Positions 25,708 through 36,045 of a DNA stretch of 64,000 nt are shown piece after piece. Below the pieces are notes generated by a model. The model did no database searches, was not told the origin of the DNA, and worked only from the letters and a program-made list of their open reading frames with translations. The stretch is from Poriferisodalis sp965231925. Its GTDB lineage: Bacteria; Actinomycetota; Acidimicrobiia; Acidimicrobiales; Poriferisodalaceae. The stretch covers positions 186,001-250,000 of the forward strand of contig OZ246894.1 of assembly GCA_965231925.1 (NCBI GenBank), in the 5' to 3' direction. Each line of letters opens with the position of its first letter. Position 1 is the stretch's first letter. Made by a program: the position numbers and the translations under genes.

Positions 25708-26769
25708 TCAGGATCCCTGCTGTGCCTCCGCGGCCTGCTGCTGGGGCGCCGGCGTCGCCGGAGCGTCATCGTGTGGCGGTTCGCCGGTGACAGGGTCGGC
25801 GGCGGCGAGCACAGCCTGGGCGCTGCGCAGACGCCGCTCGCAGACCGCGAATCGCTCGTCGGAACGATCGAGGCCCTCATGGCGCAGGCGCCCCAGCACA
25901 GCATCGACCGACGCAACGGCTGCCGCAGCGAGCAGCCCGGCGAGCCGCTCGGTGCTGCCCAGCGTGGCCTGAGGCAAAGCCGACGGGTAGGTGCCGCCAA
26001 TCCGCCAGCACGACACGTCGTCGTAGGCCTCCCGGCTCGGACGCAGCGTGTTGGCCTCCAGCGCAGCGAGAGCGTCGTCGACCTCGCCAGGCAGCGGCGA
26101 GGCCTGCCGCAGCAGCTTGGCGACGCTATGGGTCCGCTCAGAAGCGACGCCGTTCACGGCGCACCACGCCTTGAGCGCATTCTCGATCGCCATCGACGCA
26201 TTCGCGCACAGACTGCGCAAACGCTCCTCCCTGACCGACCCGTCGACCTCGATCCGGCCGCCCACGACGCCAACCTCGTCAGTGCGCTGCCCGCAGGCCG
26301 CAGTCATGTCTGCGAGCGCCTGCCGCACGTCGTTGAGCCGTTCGGCGGCTTCGTCAAGATTGCTCACAGGCATGCCGATCTCCTTGCCCCAATCAACCGT
26401 CGCAGCGACCGGGCCGCGCCGAAACAGCGTCCGCCCCAACGGCTGCCCGACAATGCTCGCCTCAAACGACGAACTCACCCCAACAGTGCGATGACGCCAC
26501 TCAGGCCAATCGGTGACATGCACGTCGACCGGCACGCCAGCCGCAGCAGCGCACCTCGCCTCAAGCCTCCACCGGCGCGGGTACCGCTCCGCATAGTCGA
26601 TGTCGTCGAACACAGCCACCAAATCGATATCGCTGCCCTCACGAGCCGTGCCCGCAGCCACCGACCCGAACAACAACACCATCGAAACACCCTCACCAGC
26701 CAGCACATCCGCGGCAGCCCGAGCATGCCCAACCGTCGGGACCACCAGCGCGTCCTCGCGCACAGCCAT
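25708..26769 (-). CDS. Fused nucleotidyltransferase-HEPN protein, copy 2
   Basis: This is the upstream of two tandem genes, 353 residues, the same domains as copy 1. The differences are concentrated between ALADMT and EVGVVGG: copy 2 reads AACGQRTD where copy 1 reads RACRLDDG. There is also one Ala/Val change at PVSNLDE. The patch lies between the nucleotidyltransferase and HEPN domains. Both genes keep an open frame and the active-site signature, so both could be functional. The start ATG 26,769 is followed by VREDALVVP as in copy 1. Confidence 0.75.
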   Translation of the reverse strand: MAVREDALVVPTVGHARAAADVLAGEGVSMVLLFGSVAAGTAREGSDIDLVAVFDDIDYAERYPRRWRLEARCAAAAGVPVDVHVTDWPEWRHRTVGVSSSFEASIVGQPLGRTLFRRGPVAATVDWGKEIGMPVSNLDEAAERLNDVRQALADMTAACGQRTDEVGVVGGRIEVDGSVREERLRSLCANASMAIENALKAWCAVNGVASERTHSVAKLLRQASPLPGEVDDALAALEANTLRPSREAYDDVSCWRIGGTYPSALPQATLGSTERLAGLLAAAAVASVDAVLGRLRHEGLDRSDERFAVCERRLRSAQAVLAAADPVTGEPPHDDAPATPAPQQQAAEAQQGS

Positions 26770-26889
26770 CACCACAGGGTAACGAGCCCCACTCGGCGCC
26801 TCGGCAAGCCGCATGGCCGCTCGCGGCACCCGCGGCGGCCACAGGTCATCGCAGACGCTGCTTCCCGATGCCCTGCCCCTGCTGACAGC

Positions 26890-27219
26890 CGGCGCAAGCT
26901 GACTCGGAGGGAACTTGACACCTTCGTTCGCGGAGCTCCGGCGAAGTACAGCCTGCTCGATGTGTTCTCGGTCTTCGCTGTGACCAAGGGACTGGGGCGT
27001 GGTGTCAATGCGCTCTTGCAAGCTGGTCTTACGCAGGCACACTGGGCTGAAGCCTGCGTAGATGACTTCACCTCCAGAACTCGCAACAGCGAAGCGTGGG
27101 GACGGGGACTCGTCGGCCACGCTCGGGATCGCTACGGCGCCGTCGGGCTGTCAAAGCCTCAGTTGTTTCTGGCGGCCTTCAACAAGGGTGCTTGGCTGGA
27201 CGCCGCCAAGCACCCGTAA
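26890..27219 (+). pseudogene. C-terminal gene fragment of unknown family
   Basis: One forward frame has natural protein composition: RRELDTFVRGAPAKYSLLDV, VTKGLGRGVNALLQAGLTQAHW, FTSRTRNSEAWGRG, then KPQLFLAAFNKGAWLDAAKHP and a stop. No start codon or ribosome-binding site is seen, and the upstream part of the frame is the antisense of the nucleotidyltransferase gene. I take it to be the 3' end of a gene truncated by the tandem duplication. The family is not recognised. Confidence 0.4.
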
Positions 27220-27287
27220 GCGATGACTGCCGCCCCGGCACCGCACAGTTCGGATGCCGCGGAGCAGCAGGCGCGACAGAAAATGGG

Positions 27288-27313
27288 CGCTCTGCCAGTT
27301 GAGCTACACCCCG
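27288..27313 (-). tRNA. tRNA 5'-half remnant
   Basis: On the minus strand GGGGTGTAGCTCAACTGGCA then GAGCG reads as an acceptor 5' strand, T8-A9 and a complete D-arm, close to actinobacterial tRNA-Trp. The following anticodon and T arms are absent: the next bases cannot form the stems. It is a fragment, not a working tRNA. It lies at the border between the mobile island and the core genes, where an integration scar would be expected. Confidence 0.5.
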
Positions 27314-27430
27314 TCAAGGAGGCCAGGCCTCTAACTTGGATCTCCCATTCTTGCGAGCGGCCGGTCTTGCTCCGGGGAGGACTCTGCGTTGATCGCTCTG
27401 TGTCGATCGCTCTCGGACCTCAACTCTATT

Positions 27431-27509
27431 AGCACATGTGACCATTTAGCGGTGCGTTCGCGTCGGCGGAAACGGCTGAACAGCACATATGACCCGATAA
27501 TGTGGACAT
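27431..27509 (+). promoter_or_regulatory. Promoter and operator candidates of the Fic gene
   Basis: The direct repeats AGCACATGTGACC (27,431-27,443) and AGCACATATGACC (27,482-27,494) are themselves partly palindromic (CACATGTG). A box TAATGT (27,498-27,503) ends exactly six bases before the GTG start, the leaderless arrangement seen for several genes here. The second repeat nearly touches the box, so a bound protein would block transcription. Confidence 0.5.
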
Positions 27510-28865
27510 GTGGGCAGATACGTCGATGCCGAAGGGTGGATGGCGAGCGCGACCGGCTTCGGGCGCAGGGCGTATCGCGCCTATGTGCCGCACCCGCTCG
27601 CCGGGTGGGAACCTAGCCTCAGCGGCGATGCCCTGAACGCGCTCACGGCCGCCGACAGAGCGCTGGCTGCGATCGCTGCTCTGCCTCAGACGAGCTTGGG
27701 CGGCACGCTGGCGGAATGGATGCTGACACGCGACGAGAGCATCCGTTCGAGCGTGATGGAGGGTGTCGCGTCCACAGAGCCGGGGCTCGAATGGGCGCGC
27801 TATCTGGACCATGCCGGAAGGCCTGTGTCCGATGAGAACGATGCGCTCACGCTCGGCGCGACGAAGCAGATCGCAGCCGCAGTCGATCTGGGGCAGAAGA
27901 TGCGGGCCGGCCACATCGCCACGACGGAAGCGATCCTCGACATCCACCGGCGCCTCTTCGCCGGGACGCGTGACCGCGACATCGGTGGGGGGTGGCGAGA
28001 CCAACCGATATGGATCGGGCCTGCCGGCTGCCTAGTGGAAGATGCCTCGTTCGTGCCGCCGCCCGCTGAGCATGTCTCCGGGCTCATGAGCGATCTTGTC
28101 GGTTACCTCAACACCAGCAGTCATCCACCGGTGCTGCGCGCCGCGATTGTTCATGCCCAGTTCGAGACGATCCATCCATTCGAGGACGGCAACGGCCGAA
28201 CAGGCCGAGCCATCATCCATGCCGTCTTGGTCTCCGCTGGGCTGACCAACGCAGCGATCCCGATCAGCACTGCACTCAGCAGTGACCGCTCCCGGTACCA
28301 CGGCGCGCTCAACGCGACCCGGGTCATGTGCGCACCCGATGACGCAACGGCCCGCAGCGCCGCAGCGCACGAGTGGCTGAGCGTGTTCAGCGACGCCTGC
28401 GAACAGGCCAGCCGGCAGGCAGAAGCAGTAACACGGAACGTCGAGAGCATGGTTGCCAGATGGCAGCACGCTGCGAGTTTTCGCAGCGGCAGCGCAGCGG
28501 CGAAACTCCTCGACGCGCTCCCGTCGATGCCGGTGCTCGATGCCCCCATGGCGGCACAAAAACTCGGCGTCACCGAAAGAGCTGCCCGCGGAGCGCTCAC
28601 GTCCCTGGAAGCGGCCGGCATTGTCAGGCGCACGGGCGGCCAGCGCAACAAGAGATACACAGTCCCTGACGTCGTCGGCATGCTACGGCAGATGACCCCC
28701 GACGGCGGGCTGCCCCAGCACCGAATCGAACCAACCCGCACGTCCGACCCGCCAGTGCCTGCACCGCCTGCGCACGCTGCATGCGGACACCTCGGGCCGC
28801 GATCAGGCCAACGCTGTGCACTGCCCGCAGGCCACGCAGGCCAGCATCGCTACCCGTCTAGCTAA
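27510..28865 (+). CDS. Fic family AMPylase-type protein
   Basis: The 451-residue protein contains the Fic core motif HPFEDGNGRTGR (about 227-238), with catalytic His and the phosphate loop, so nucleotidyl (usually AMP) transfer to a target hydroxyl is expected. The N-terminal SSVMEG (about residue 80) fits the inhibitory (S/T)xxxE(G/N) helix of class II Fic proteins, which holds the enzyme inactive. A winged-helix domain follows (about 335-395: LDAPMAAQKLGVTERAARGALTSLEAAGIV), as in Fic proteins that regulate their own operon. It ends in a Cys/His-rich tail (CGHLGPRSGQRCALPAGHAGQH) that may bind zinc. Start GTG 27,510 is set by the TAATGT box. Confidence 0.9.
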   Translation: MGRYVDAEGWMASATGFGRRAYRAYVPHPLAGWEPSLSGDALNALTAADRALAAIAALPQTSLGGTLAEWMLTRDESIRSSVMEGVASTEPGLEWARYLDHAGRPVSDENDALTLGATKQIAAAVDLGQKMRAGHIATTEAILDIHRRLFAGTRDRDIGGGWRDQPIWIGPAGCLVEDASFVPPPAEHVSGLMSDLVGYLNTSSHPPVLRAAIVHAQFETIHPFEDGNGRTGRAIIHAVLVSAGLTNAAIPISTALSSDRSRYHGALNATRVMCAPDDATARSAAAHEWLSVFSDACEQASRQAEAVTRNVESMVARWQHAASFRSGSAAAKLLDALPSMPVLDAPMAAQKLGVTERAARGALTSLEAAGIVRRTGGQRNKRYTVPDVVGMLRQMTPDGGLPQHRIEPTRTSDPPVPAPPAHAACGHLGPRSGQRCALPAGHAGQHRYPSS

Positions 28866-28902
28866 CACTCCGATGCCGATCAAGGACACCACGAGACAAG
28901 GG

Positions 28903-29014
28903 CTGGGGAGGGGCAGGGGTGCCCGCGCGCAGTTATGAAGCGCCCCTCGCACACCCAACATGCGCACGAAGCGCTTCATCTGTTTGAAGCACGGGTGCGC
29001 CTGCCCCTCCCCAG
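28903..29014. terminator. Long inverted repeat between convergent genes
   Basis: CTGGGGAGGGGCAGG (28,903-28,917) is the perfect complement of 29,000-29,014. Inside it TGAAGCGC (28,936-28,943) pairs with GCGCTTCA (28,971-28,978). The nested stems lie between the convergent Fic and lipoprotein genes and could terminate both strands. A small mobile palindromic element is the alternative. Confidence 0.5.
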
Positions 29015-29040
29015 ACCGGGCAGCACGAAGCCCAAGAGGG

Positions 29041-29922
29041 CTACCGGAAGGTGAGCCCCCGACGACGACGCCGACCACGCAGCACAACAACAGTCACAAC
29101 AAGCACAACAGCAGCCAAGACAACCCACCAGATCACCGCAATCCGAGCCCCCCGAGAAGCCCGCTCAGCCAACCGTTCAGCCTCAGCATCAGCAGCAACG
29201 ATCTCGGCATCCAGCAGCTCACCAGACACACGCAGCTCCCGAACGCCACCCTCGTTCAACCGCAGCACCCCCTCAGCAGGCAAGCTCCCAGCGCCTTGAG
29301 GCACGGTCGCCCGCACCACCAGCGTCACCAGATCGTCGAGCGGAGCCCCGGCCCGCTGTTCGATCTCAGCGATAGGCAGCCCGAACAGCTCGCCTTCCAG
29401 CGCATCAGCAGTAGCCGGGTTCACGAGCCCCGAGACCGGCCGCTCCAAGCCGACGGTCACCGCCAGGTCGTACAGCACCCGCGCTCCGTCACGCGAACCC
29501 ACGAAGGTCGCTGAGCGGAACAGCCCGGCGGCGCCGTCCGCAGGCCGGTCGATCTCGGCCAGCACCTCCGCCAGTTCCCCTGGAGTCGAGAAGCGCTTGG
29601 ATGCCGTCACGCCGAGCCGCTCGCCTGCGGGAGTCTGCTCGACGAATTGGCGGACATCCCAACCCACGAGGCCATCGGTCACGATGAGCTCGCCCAGGTC
29701 GGGGGCCCACCGCATCACCTCTTCGTCGAAGGTGATCTCGACGGTGACCCTGCCGGCTCCGTCATGAGAGATGTCGATGTCGACGACCAGGTCAACCCGG
29801 CAGCCCGCGGCCGCCACCAGCACCGCCAGACCAGCCAGTGCACCACCAAGCGCCCGCCGGCACGGCCCGCTGTTCAGCTTCTTGGGTCCCGGCGAACCAC
29901 TGCAGGGTGTTCGCCGGGCCAT
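29041..29922 (-). CDS. LppM-like lipoprotein with C-terminal membrane anchor
   Basis: The 293-residue precursor has a lipobox (VLVAAAGC) after a hydrophobic segment, so the mature protein starts at Cys near residue 41. The LppM-type domain follows: VDLVVDIDISHDGAGRVTVEITFDEEV, the V-x-D-G-xG strand pattern. A C-terminal transmembrane helix (IAVIWWVVLAAVVLVVTVVV) is followed by RGRRRRRG. It lies two bases downstream of the clpC stop and is likely co-transcribed. Paralogous proteins occur at 53,277 and 61,614. LppM homologues are cell-envelope proteins. The precise role here is unknown, and the start codon may lie a few codons later. Confidence 0.7.
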   Translation of the reverse strand: MARRTPCSGSPGPKKLNSGPCRRALGGALAGLAVLVAAAGCRVDLVVDIDISHDGAGRVTVEITFDEEVMRWAPDLGELIVTDGLVGWDVRQFVEQTPAGERLGVTASKRFSTPGELAEVLAEIDRPADGAAGLFRSATFVGSRDGARVLYDLAVTVGLERPVSGLVNPATADALEGELFGLPIAEIEQRAGAPLDDLVTLVVRATVPQGAGSLPAEGVLRLNEGGVRELRVSGELLDAEIVAADAEAERLAERASRGARIAVIWWVVLAAVVLVVTVVVLRGRRRRRGLTFR

Positions 29923-29924
29923 GC

Positions 29925-32426
<2,502 letters not shown>

Positions 32427-32601
32427 TGGGCCTCCTGCTCTGAGCCTTGCACCCGGCGTTGCACACGGTGCTTCAGGTCTTCTGAGCGCAGTGTAACGAT
32501 GCCCTGCCGGATCGCTCTCTCAGGGCTCGGCCTCGTTCACGCCCCTGCTGCGCGACGGGATTCGGGCGCGGCACCGGTGCGGGGACACGACCGTTGTCGT
32601 T

Positions 32602-32607
32602 TACGGT
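32602..32607 (+). promoter_or_regulatory. -10 box (TACGGT) of the polyprenyl synthase gene
   Basis: TACGGT ends six bases before the GTG at 32,614, so transcription would begin at or next to the start codon (leaderless). The same box and spacing occur at 53,265 and 61,602. Confidence 0.5.
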
Positions 32608-32613
32608 TGCGCC

Positions 32614-33645
32614 GTGGCGCCGCTTTCGCCGTTGCAGACCCGACCCAGCTCGGACAAAGACTTGGCTCGTGTCGAGTCGGCGCTGCGAGCCGCAGCGGTC
32701 ACCGGCGACGACTTCCTCACCGAGGTGACCTCGCACCTGATCCCCGCGGGCGGCAAGCGCCTGCGGCCTGCGTTCGTCATCGCGTCGGCGCTGGCGCTCG
32801 ACCCCGACGGCGCTGCGCCTGATGCGGTCACCGACGACATGATCTGCGGCGGCGTGGCTGTGGAGCTGGTGCATCTGGGCTCGCTGTATCACGACGACGT
32901 CATGGACGACGCAGAGACCCGCCGCGGCATCGAGGCGGTGAACCACCGGTGGGGCAACCTGAAGGCGATCCTGGCGGGCGACTTCCTGCTGGCGAAGGCC
33001 TCCGAGCTGGCGGCGTCGCTGGGAACCGAGGTGGCCGCCCTGCTGGCCGCCACGATCGGGCGTCTGTGCGAGGGCCAGGTGCGCGAGCTGCAGCTGATCT
33101 ACGACCTCACCCGCACCGAGGATCAGTATTTGCTGGCCATCGGGGGCAAGACGGCCGAGCTGTACGCCACGTCGTGCCGCATCGGCGGGCTGGTGGCCGG
33201 CGCCGACGGCGAGACCCTCGACCGCTTGAACAGTTTCGGGCTCGCATATGGCATGGCATTCCAGATCGTCGACGACGTGCTCGACTTCGTCGCCTCCGAC
33301 GAGGAGCTCGGCAAGCCTTCGGGTAACGATCTGCGCGAAGGCGTGTACACGCTGCCGGTGATCCGGATGCTGGCCGACGGGCGCTCCGCCGACGAGGGCC
33401 TCGGCGAGCTGCTGGGCGAGCCCTTGGACGATGATCGGCGGGATCGGGCCCGGAGGATCGTGGTGGACGGCCCCGAAATCGCCAGCTCGGTGACGACGGC
33501 ACAGCACTACGTGACCCAAGCCTTGGACGCCCTGGCGCCGTTCGATGCAACACCGGGCATGGTTGGCCTGCGGGCCGCAGCGTCAAATCTGCTCAGCGCC
33601 CTGCCGCCCAAAGCGGCCGGCCCAGCCGCAGCCGGCGCAGTCTGA
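32614..33645 (+). CDS. Polyprenyl diphosphate synthase
   Basis: The 343-residue trans-isoprenyl synthase has both Asp-rich motifs: DDVMDD in LYHDDVMDDAETRRG (first, about 92) and DDVLD in FQIVDDVLDFVAS (second, about 216). GGKRLRP sits near residue 47 and KTAELYATSC near 170. It condenses IPP onto an allylic diphosphate. Chain length cannot be read with certainty, but the residues before the first motif (GSLY) suggest a long-chain product such as the quinone side chain. The gene starts the plus-strand pair with folP, 17 bases apart. Confidence 0.92.
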   Translation: MAPLSPLQTRPSSDKDLARVESALRAAAVTGDDFLTEVTSHLIPAGGKRLRPAFVIASALALDPDGAAPDAVTDDMICGGVAVELVHLGSLYHDDVMDDAETRRGIEAVNHRWGNLKAILAGDFLLAKASELAASLGTEVAALLAATIGRLCEGQVRELQLIYDLTRTEDQYLLAIGGKTAELYATSCRIGGLVAGADGETLDRLNSFGLAYGMAFQIVDDVLDFVASDEELGKPSGNDLREGVYTLPVIRMLADGRSADEGLGELLGEPLDDDRRDRARRIVVDGPEIASSVTTAQHYVTQALDALAPFDATPGMVGLRAAASNLLSALPPKAAGPAAAGAV

Positions 33646-33662
33646 AAGCGGCCGGTCCGCAC

Positions 33663-34541
33663 ATGCAGCCGGGCTGGCCGATCCGGCGCCGCTACCGGCA
33701 TGGATCATGGGACCCCGGCCGCGGACCGTGCTGGCAGTGGGGCTCGCGCACCTTCGTCATGGGCATTATCAATGCCACGGACGACTCGTTCTCCGGCGAC
33801 GGCGTGGCCGATCGGCTCGACGAAGCCCTCGCGCTGACACATGAGCTGGTGGCCGGCGAGGTCGACATCATCGACATCGGCGGCGCCTCCAGCCGTCCAG
33901 GTGCAGAACCCACACCCATCGAAGTAGAGCGGCGCCGGGCGGTGAGGGTCATCGAGGCCGTACGAGCCGAGCTGGATCGCATCGGCGCCGAAGTGCCGAT
34001 CTCGGTGGACACGACCTGGGCAGCGGTGGCTGAGCCGGCCTTCGACGCCGGTGCCACGGTGGTGAACGACATCACCGGCTTCCGCCTCGACCCCCAGATG
34101 GCGCCGCTGGTGGCCGAACGCGGGGCCGCCGCTGTGCTCATGCACAACCAGCGGGGCCGGCCCCACACCGACCTGATCGTCGATGTGACCGACGGGCTGC
34201 ACACCAGCCTGCAGATCTGCGCCGAAGCAGGCGTAGGCACCGATCGCATCGTGGTCGACCCAGGATTCGGCTTCGGGTTCGGCGTCTCGCAGAACCTCGA
34301 GATGATGCGCCGCCTGCCCGAGCTGTGGGCGCTGGAACTCCCCATGCTGATCGGCACGTCACGCAAGTCGACCATCGGTGCGATCACCAACGCCAAGATC
34401 GACGACCGCCTCTTCGGCACCGCCGCCACCATCACCGCCGCCATCTACGCAGGCATAGACATAGTGCGAGTCCACGACACCCCCCAAATGACCCAAGCAA
34501 TCCAAATGACAGACGCAATAGTGAGACCCACCCCCACGTAA
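33663..34541 (+). CDS. folP: Dihydropteroate synthase
   Basis: The 292-residue TIM-barrel enzyme joins p-aminobenzoate with hydroxymethyldihydropterin diphosphate in folate synthesis. Signature regions are MGIINATDDSFSGDG, IDIGGASSRPGA, VPISVDTTWAAVAEPAFDAGATVVNDITGF, AAAVLMHNQRGRP and VVDPGFGFGF, then GTSRKSTIG. The first motif has DDSFSGDG where the usual sequence is PDSFSDGG. The first 30 residues (RRRYRHGSWDPG) are an unusual basic extension. The start at ATG 33,663 could be replaced by a downstream one. Confidence 0.95.
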   Translation: MQPGWPIRRRYRHGSWDPGRGPCWQWGSRTFVMGIINATDDSFSGDGVADRLDEALALTHELVAGEVDIIDIGGASSRPGAEPTPIEVERRRAVRVIEAVRAELDRIGAEVPISVDTTWAAVAEPAFDAGATVVNDITGFRLDPQMAPLVAERGAAAVLMHNQRGRPHTDLIVDVTDGLHTSLQICAEAGVGTDRIVVDPGFGFGFGVSQNLEMMRRLPELWALELPMLIGTSRKSTIGAITNAKIDDRLFGTAATITAAIYAGIDIVRVHDTPQMTQAIQMTDAIVRPTPT

Positions 34542-34591
34542 CCCCCAAACCCCGGGGAATCCGCCCCAAGAGACACGGACGAATGAGCGGC

Positions 34592-34660
34592 AGAGGCGGC
34601 AGGGAACTCTGCGACGTTGCGACCTGCCGGATCGCGGGAGCAGAGGGCACCGCCGCCTCC
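34592..34660. repeat. Dispersed hairpin repeat R1, copy 1
   Basis: Core GCGACGTTGCGACC between arms AGAGGCGGC and GCCGCCTCC, with inner arms CTCTGC/GCAGAG. The other copies are at 38,013, 50,775 and 62,683. It lies in the convergent gap between folP and the dehydrogenase gene. Confidence 0.85.
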
Positions 34661-34689
34661 GCCGCGGGCTCAGATTTTGGCGCGCCGCC

Positions 34690-36036
34690 TCAGCTCAAGA
34701 CAGGCGCAATCGAGCCGTCAGCCATCAACTGCAAACGATTGCCGTCTGCGTCCTGGCTGTAAAAGGTCGACCGGCCCGAAGCCTCAAGCACAGCAAGCAT
34801 CCCAGGCAAAGAAGCGCCAACCCCGCGCAGAAACTCAATCACCCGCGCAGGACCAAGATGGTCAAGCATCTCGAACGGGCCGTGCACCCAGTTGAAGCCC
34901 CAGCGGATCGCATTGTCGACGTTTGCGATGTCATCGGCGATCTCGGGCACGAGATCTGCCGCATAGGCAAGGGTGCCGCCAAAGATGTGCCGCGCCAGCT
35001 CGCGCTGCGGCCCCTCAGCGAACAGCACCTCACCGAGCTCGGCGGGAACACCTTCGAGATCGGGCTGCGCGGCGGGTCGCCACTCCTCGCTCACCAGATC
35101 GAACGTCTCAGCCTTGCGGGACCCGTCGTCAAGCTTGATCCGCCGGCTGAAGCCACCACCGGTCTTGCGCCCAAGCTGGCCGCGGTCCGCCATCGCCTGC
35201 TCCGCGACAGGAAACTCAGCGAAGTCGAGCCCCCGGTCGCCCGCCGGCAGGTTCTGGGCCAGGTTGGCGCCCACCAGCTCCATCACGTCGAGGCCGATGA
35301 GGTCGATGAGCCCGTACAGGCCCGTCGGGGGAAGGCCGACCGGGGCGCCGAGCACGGCGTCGATGGTCTCCTGTGTCATGCCGTCGGCCAGGAACGGCTT
35401 GGCCATGTGCAGGCCGGACAGCATGAAGAAGCAGCCGATGCGGTTGCCGATGAAGTTGACGGTGTCTTTGGCGTGCACGACGCCCTTGCCGAGCCGCTCG
35501 GCGCCGAAGCGGGCGAATGCGTCGATCACCTCAGGCTCGGTGTCTTCGCCGGGCACCAGCTCGAACAGCTTCATCACCTGCACCGGGTTGAAGAAGTGCG
35601 TGATCGCGACGTCTCGCCGGAAGCGCTCGCTCATGCCCTCGCTGATCTGCCGGAGGGGGATGCCCGACGTGTTGGACGAAATGACCGAACCGTCGCTTCG
35701 GGCGGCCTCGAGCCGTTCGAAGAGCTCGCGCTTGGTGGCGAGGTCCTCCACGACGGCCTCGCACACCCAGTCGTAGCCGGCAATGTCGTCGAGCCGGTCG
35801 GCGACCGTGCCGATGCTGACGAGTTCACCGAAGTCGGCGTCGACACCGTCGAGCGCCCGCTGGGCGGCGGCTTCGTCGACGTCGAGCAGCAGTACCCGGC
35901 AGCCGGCCTTCGCCGAGACCGCGGCAATGCCGGCACCCATCGTGCCCGCGCCGATGATCGCTACTGAGTTGATTCGCCTCGCAGGCTCGGCCGTATCAAT
36001 TCGCCTCGCAGGCTCGGCCGAATCAATTTCACTCAT
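34690..36036 (-). CDS. 3-hydroxyacyl-CoA dehydrogenase
   Basis: The 448-residue enzyme oxidises 3-hydroxyacyl-CoA with NAD in beta-oxidation. A Rossmann motif IIGAGTMGAGIAAVSAKAG (about 28-46) opens the NAD-binding domain. SSNTSGIPL and HFFNPVQVMKLFELVPG are the family's catalytic-loop signatures. Two C-terminal 3HCDH domains follow (VNFIGNRIGC, YGLIDLIGLDVM; RWGFNWVHGPFEMLDHLG). The N-terminus holds a 9-residue tandem repeat (SAEPARRID/TAEPARRIN) caused by a 27-base DNA duplication near 35,975-36,028. It lies nine bases after the acyl-CoA dehydrogenase stop. Confidence 0.93.
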   Translation of the reverse strand: MSEIDSAEPARRIDTAEPARRINSVAIIGAGTMGAGIAAVSAKAGCRVLLLDVDEAAAQRALDGVDADFGELVSIGTVADRLDDIAGYDWVCEAVVEDLATKRELFERLEAARSDGSVISSNTSGIPLRQISEGMSERFRRDVAITHFFNPVQVMKLFELVPGEDTEPEVIDAFARFGAERLGKGVVHAKDTVNFIGNRIGCFFMLSGLHMAKPFLADGMTQETIDAVLGAPVGLPPTGLYGLIDLIGLDVMELVGANLAQNLPAGDRGLDFAEFPVAEQAMADRGQLGRKTGGGFSRRIKLDDGSRKAETFDLVSEEWRPAAQPDLEGVPAELGEVLFAEGPQRELARHIFGGTLAYAADLVPEIADDIANVDNAIRWGFNWVHGPFEMLDHLGPARVIEFLRGVGASLPGMLAVLEASGRSTFYSQDADGNRLQLMADGSIAPVLS

Positions 36037-36045
36037 GGGTGCTTC

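Larger units (their letters stand above)
24574..26779 (-). repeat. Tandem 1,087-base duplication of the nucleotidyltransferase-HEPN gene
   Basis: Two full units (from about 24,574 and about 25,661) are followed by a third partial one (26,748-26,779) holding only the start codon region. Units are near-identical except for one patch of dense substitutions at 25,195-25,221 against 26,279-26,308, and one substitution near 25,279/26,366. Intergenic spacing between the genes is 25 bases. Confidence 0.9.

Noticed and set aside
24621..26000. The 459-codon version of the nucleotidyltransferase gene
   Set aside because: The added N-terminus is a shifted reading of the neighbouring copy's 3' end. ATG 25,682 with the conserved VREDAL start is preferred.
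25771..27219. A 482-codon plus-strand gene through the nucleotidyltransferase region
   Set aside because: Its first two thirds are the antisense of the supported minus-strand gene. Only the last 110 codons look protein-like and are reported as a fragment.
27288..27313. A functional tRNA gene
   Set aside because: Only acceptor and D-arm sequences are present. Downstream bases cannot form anticodon or T stems.
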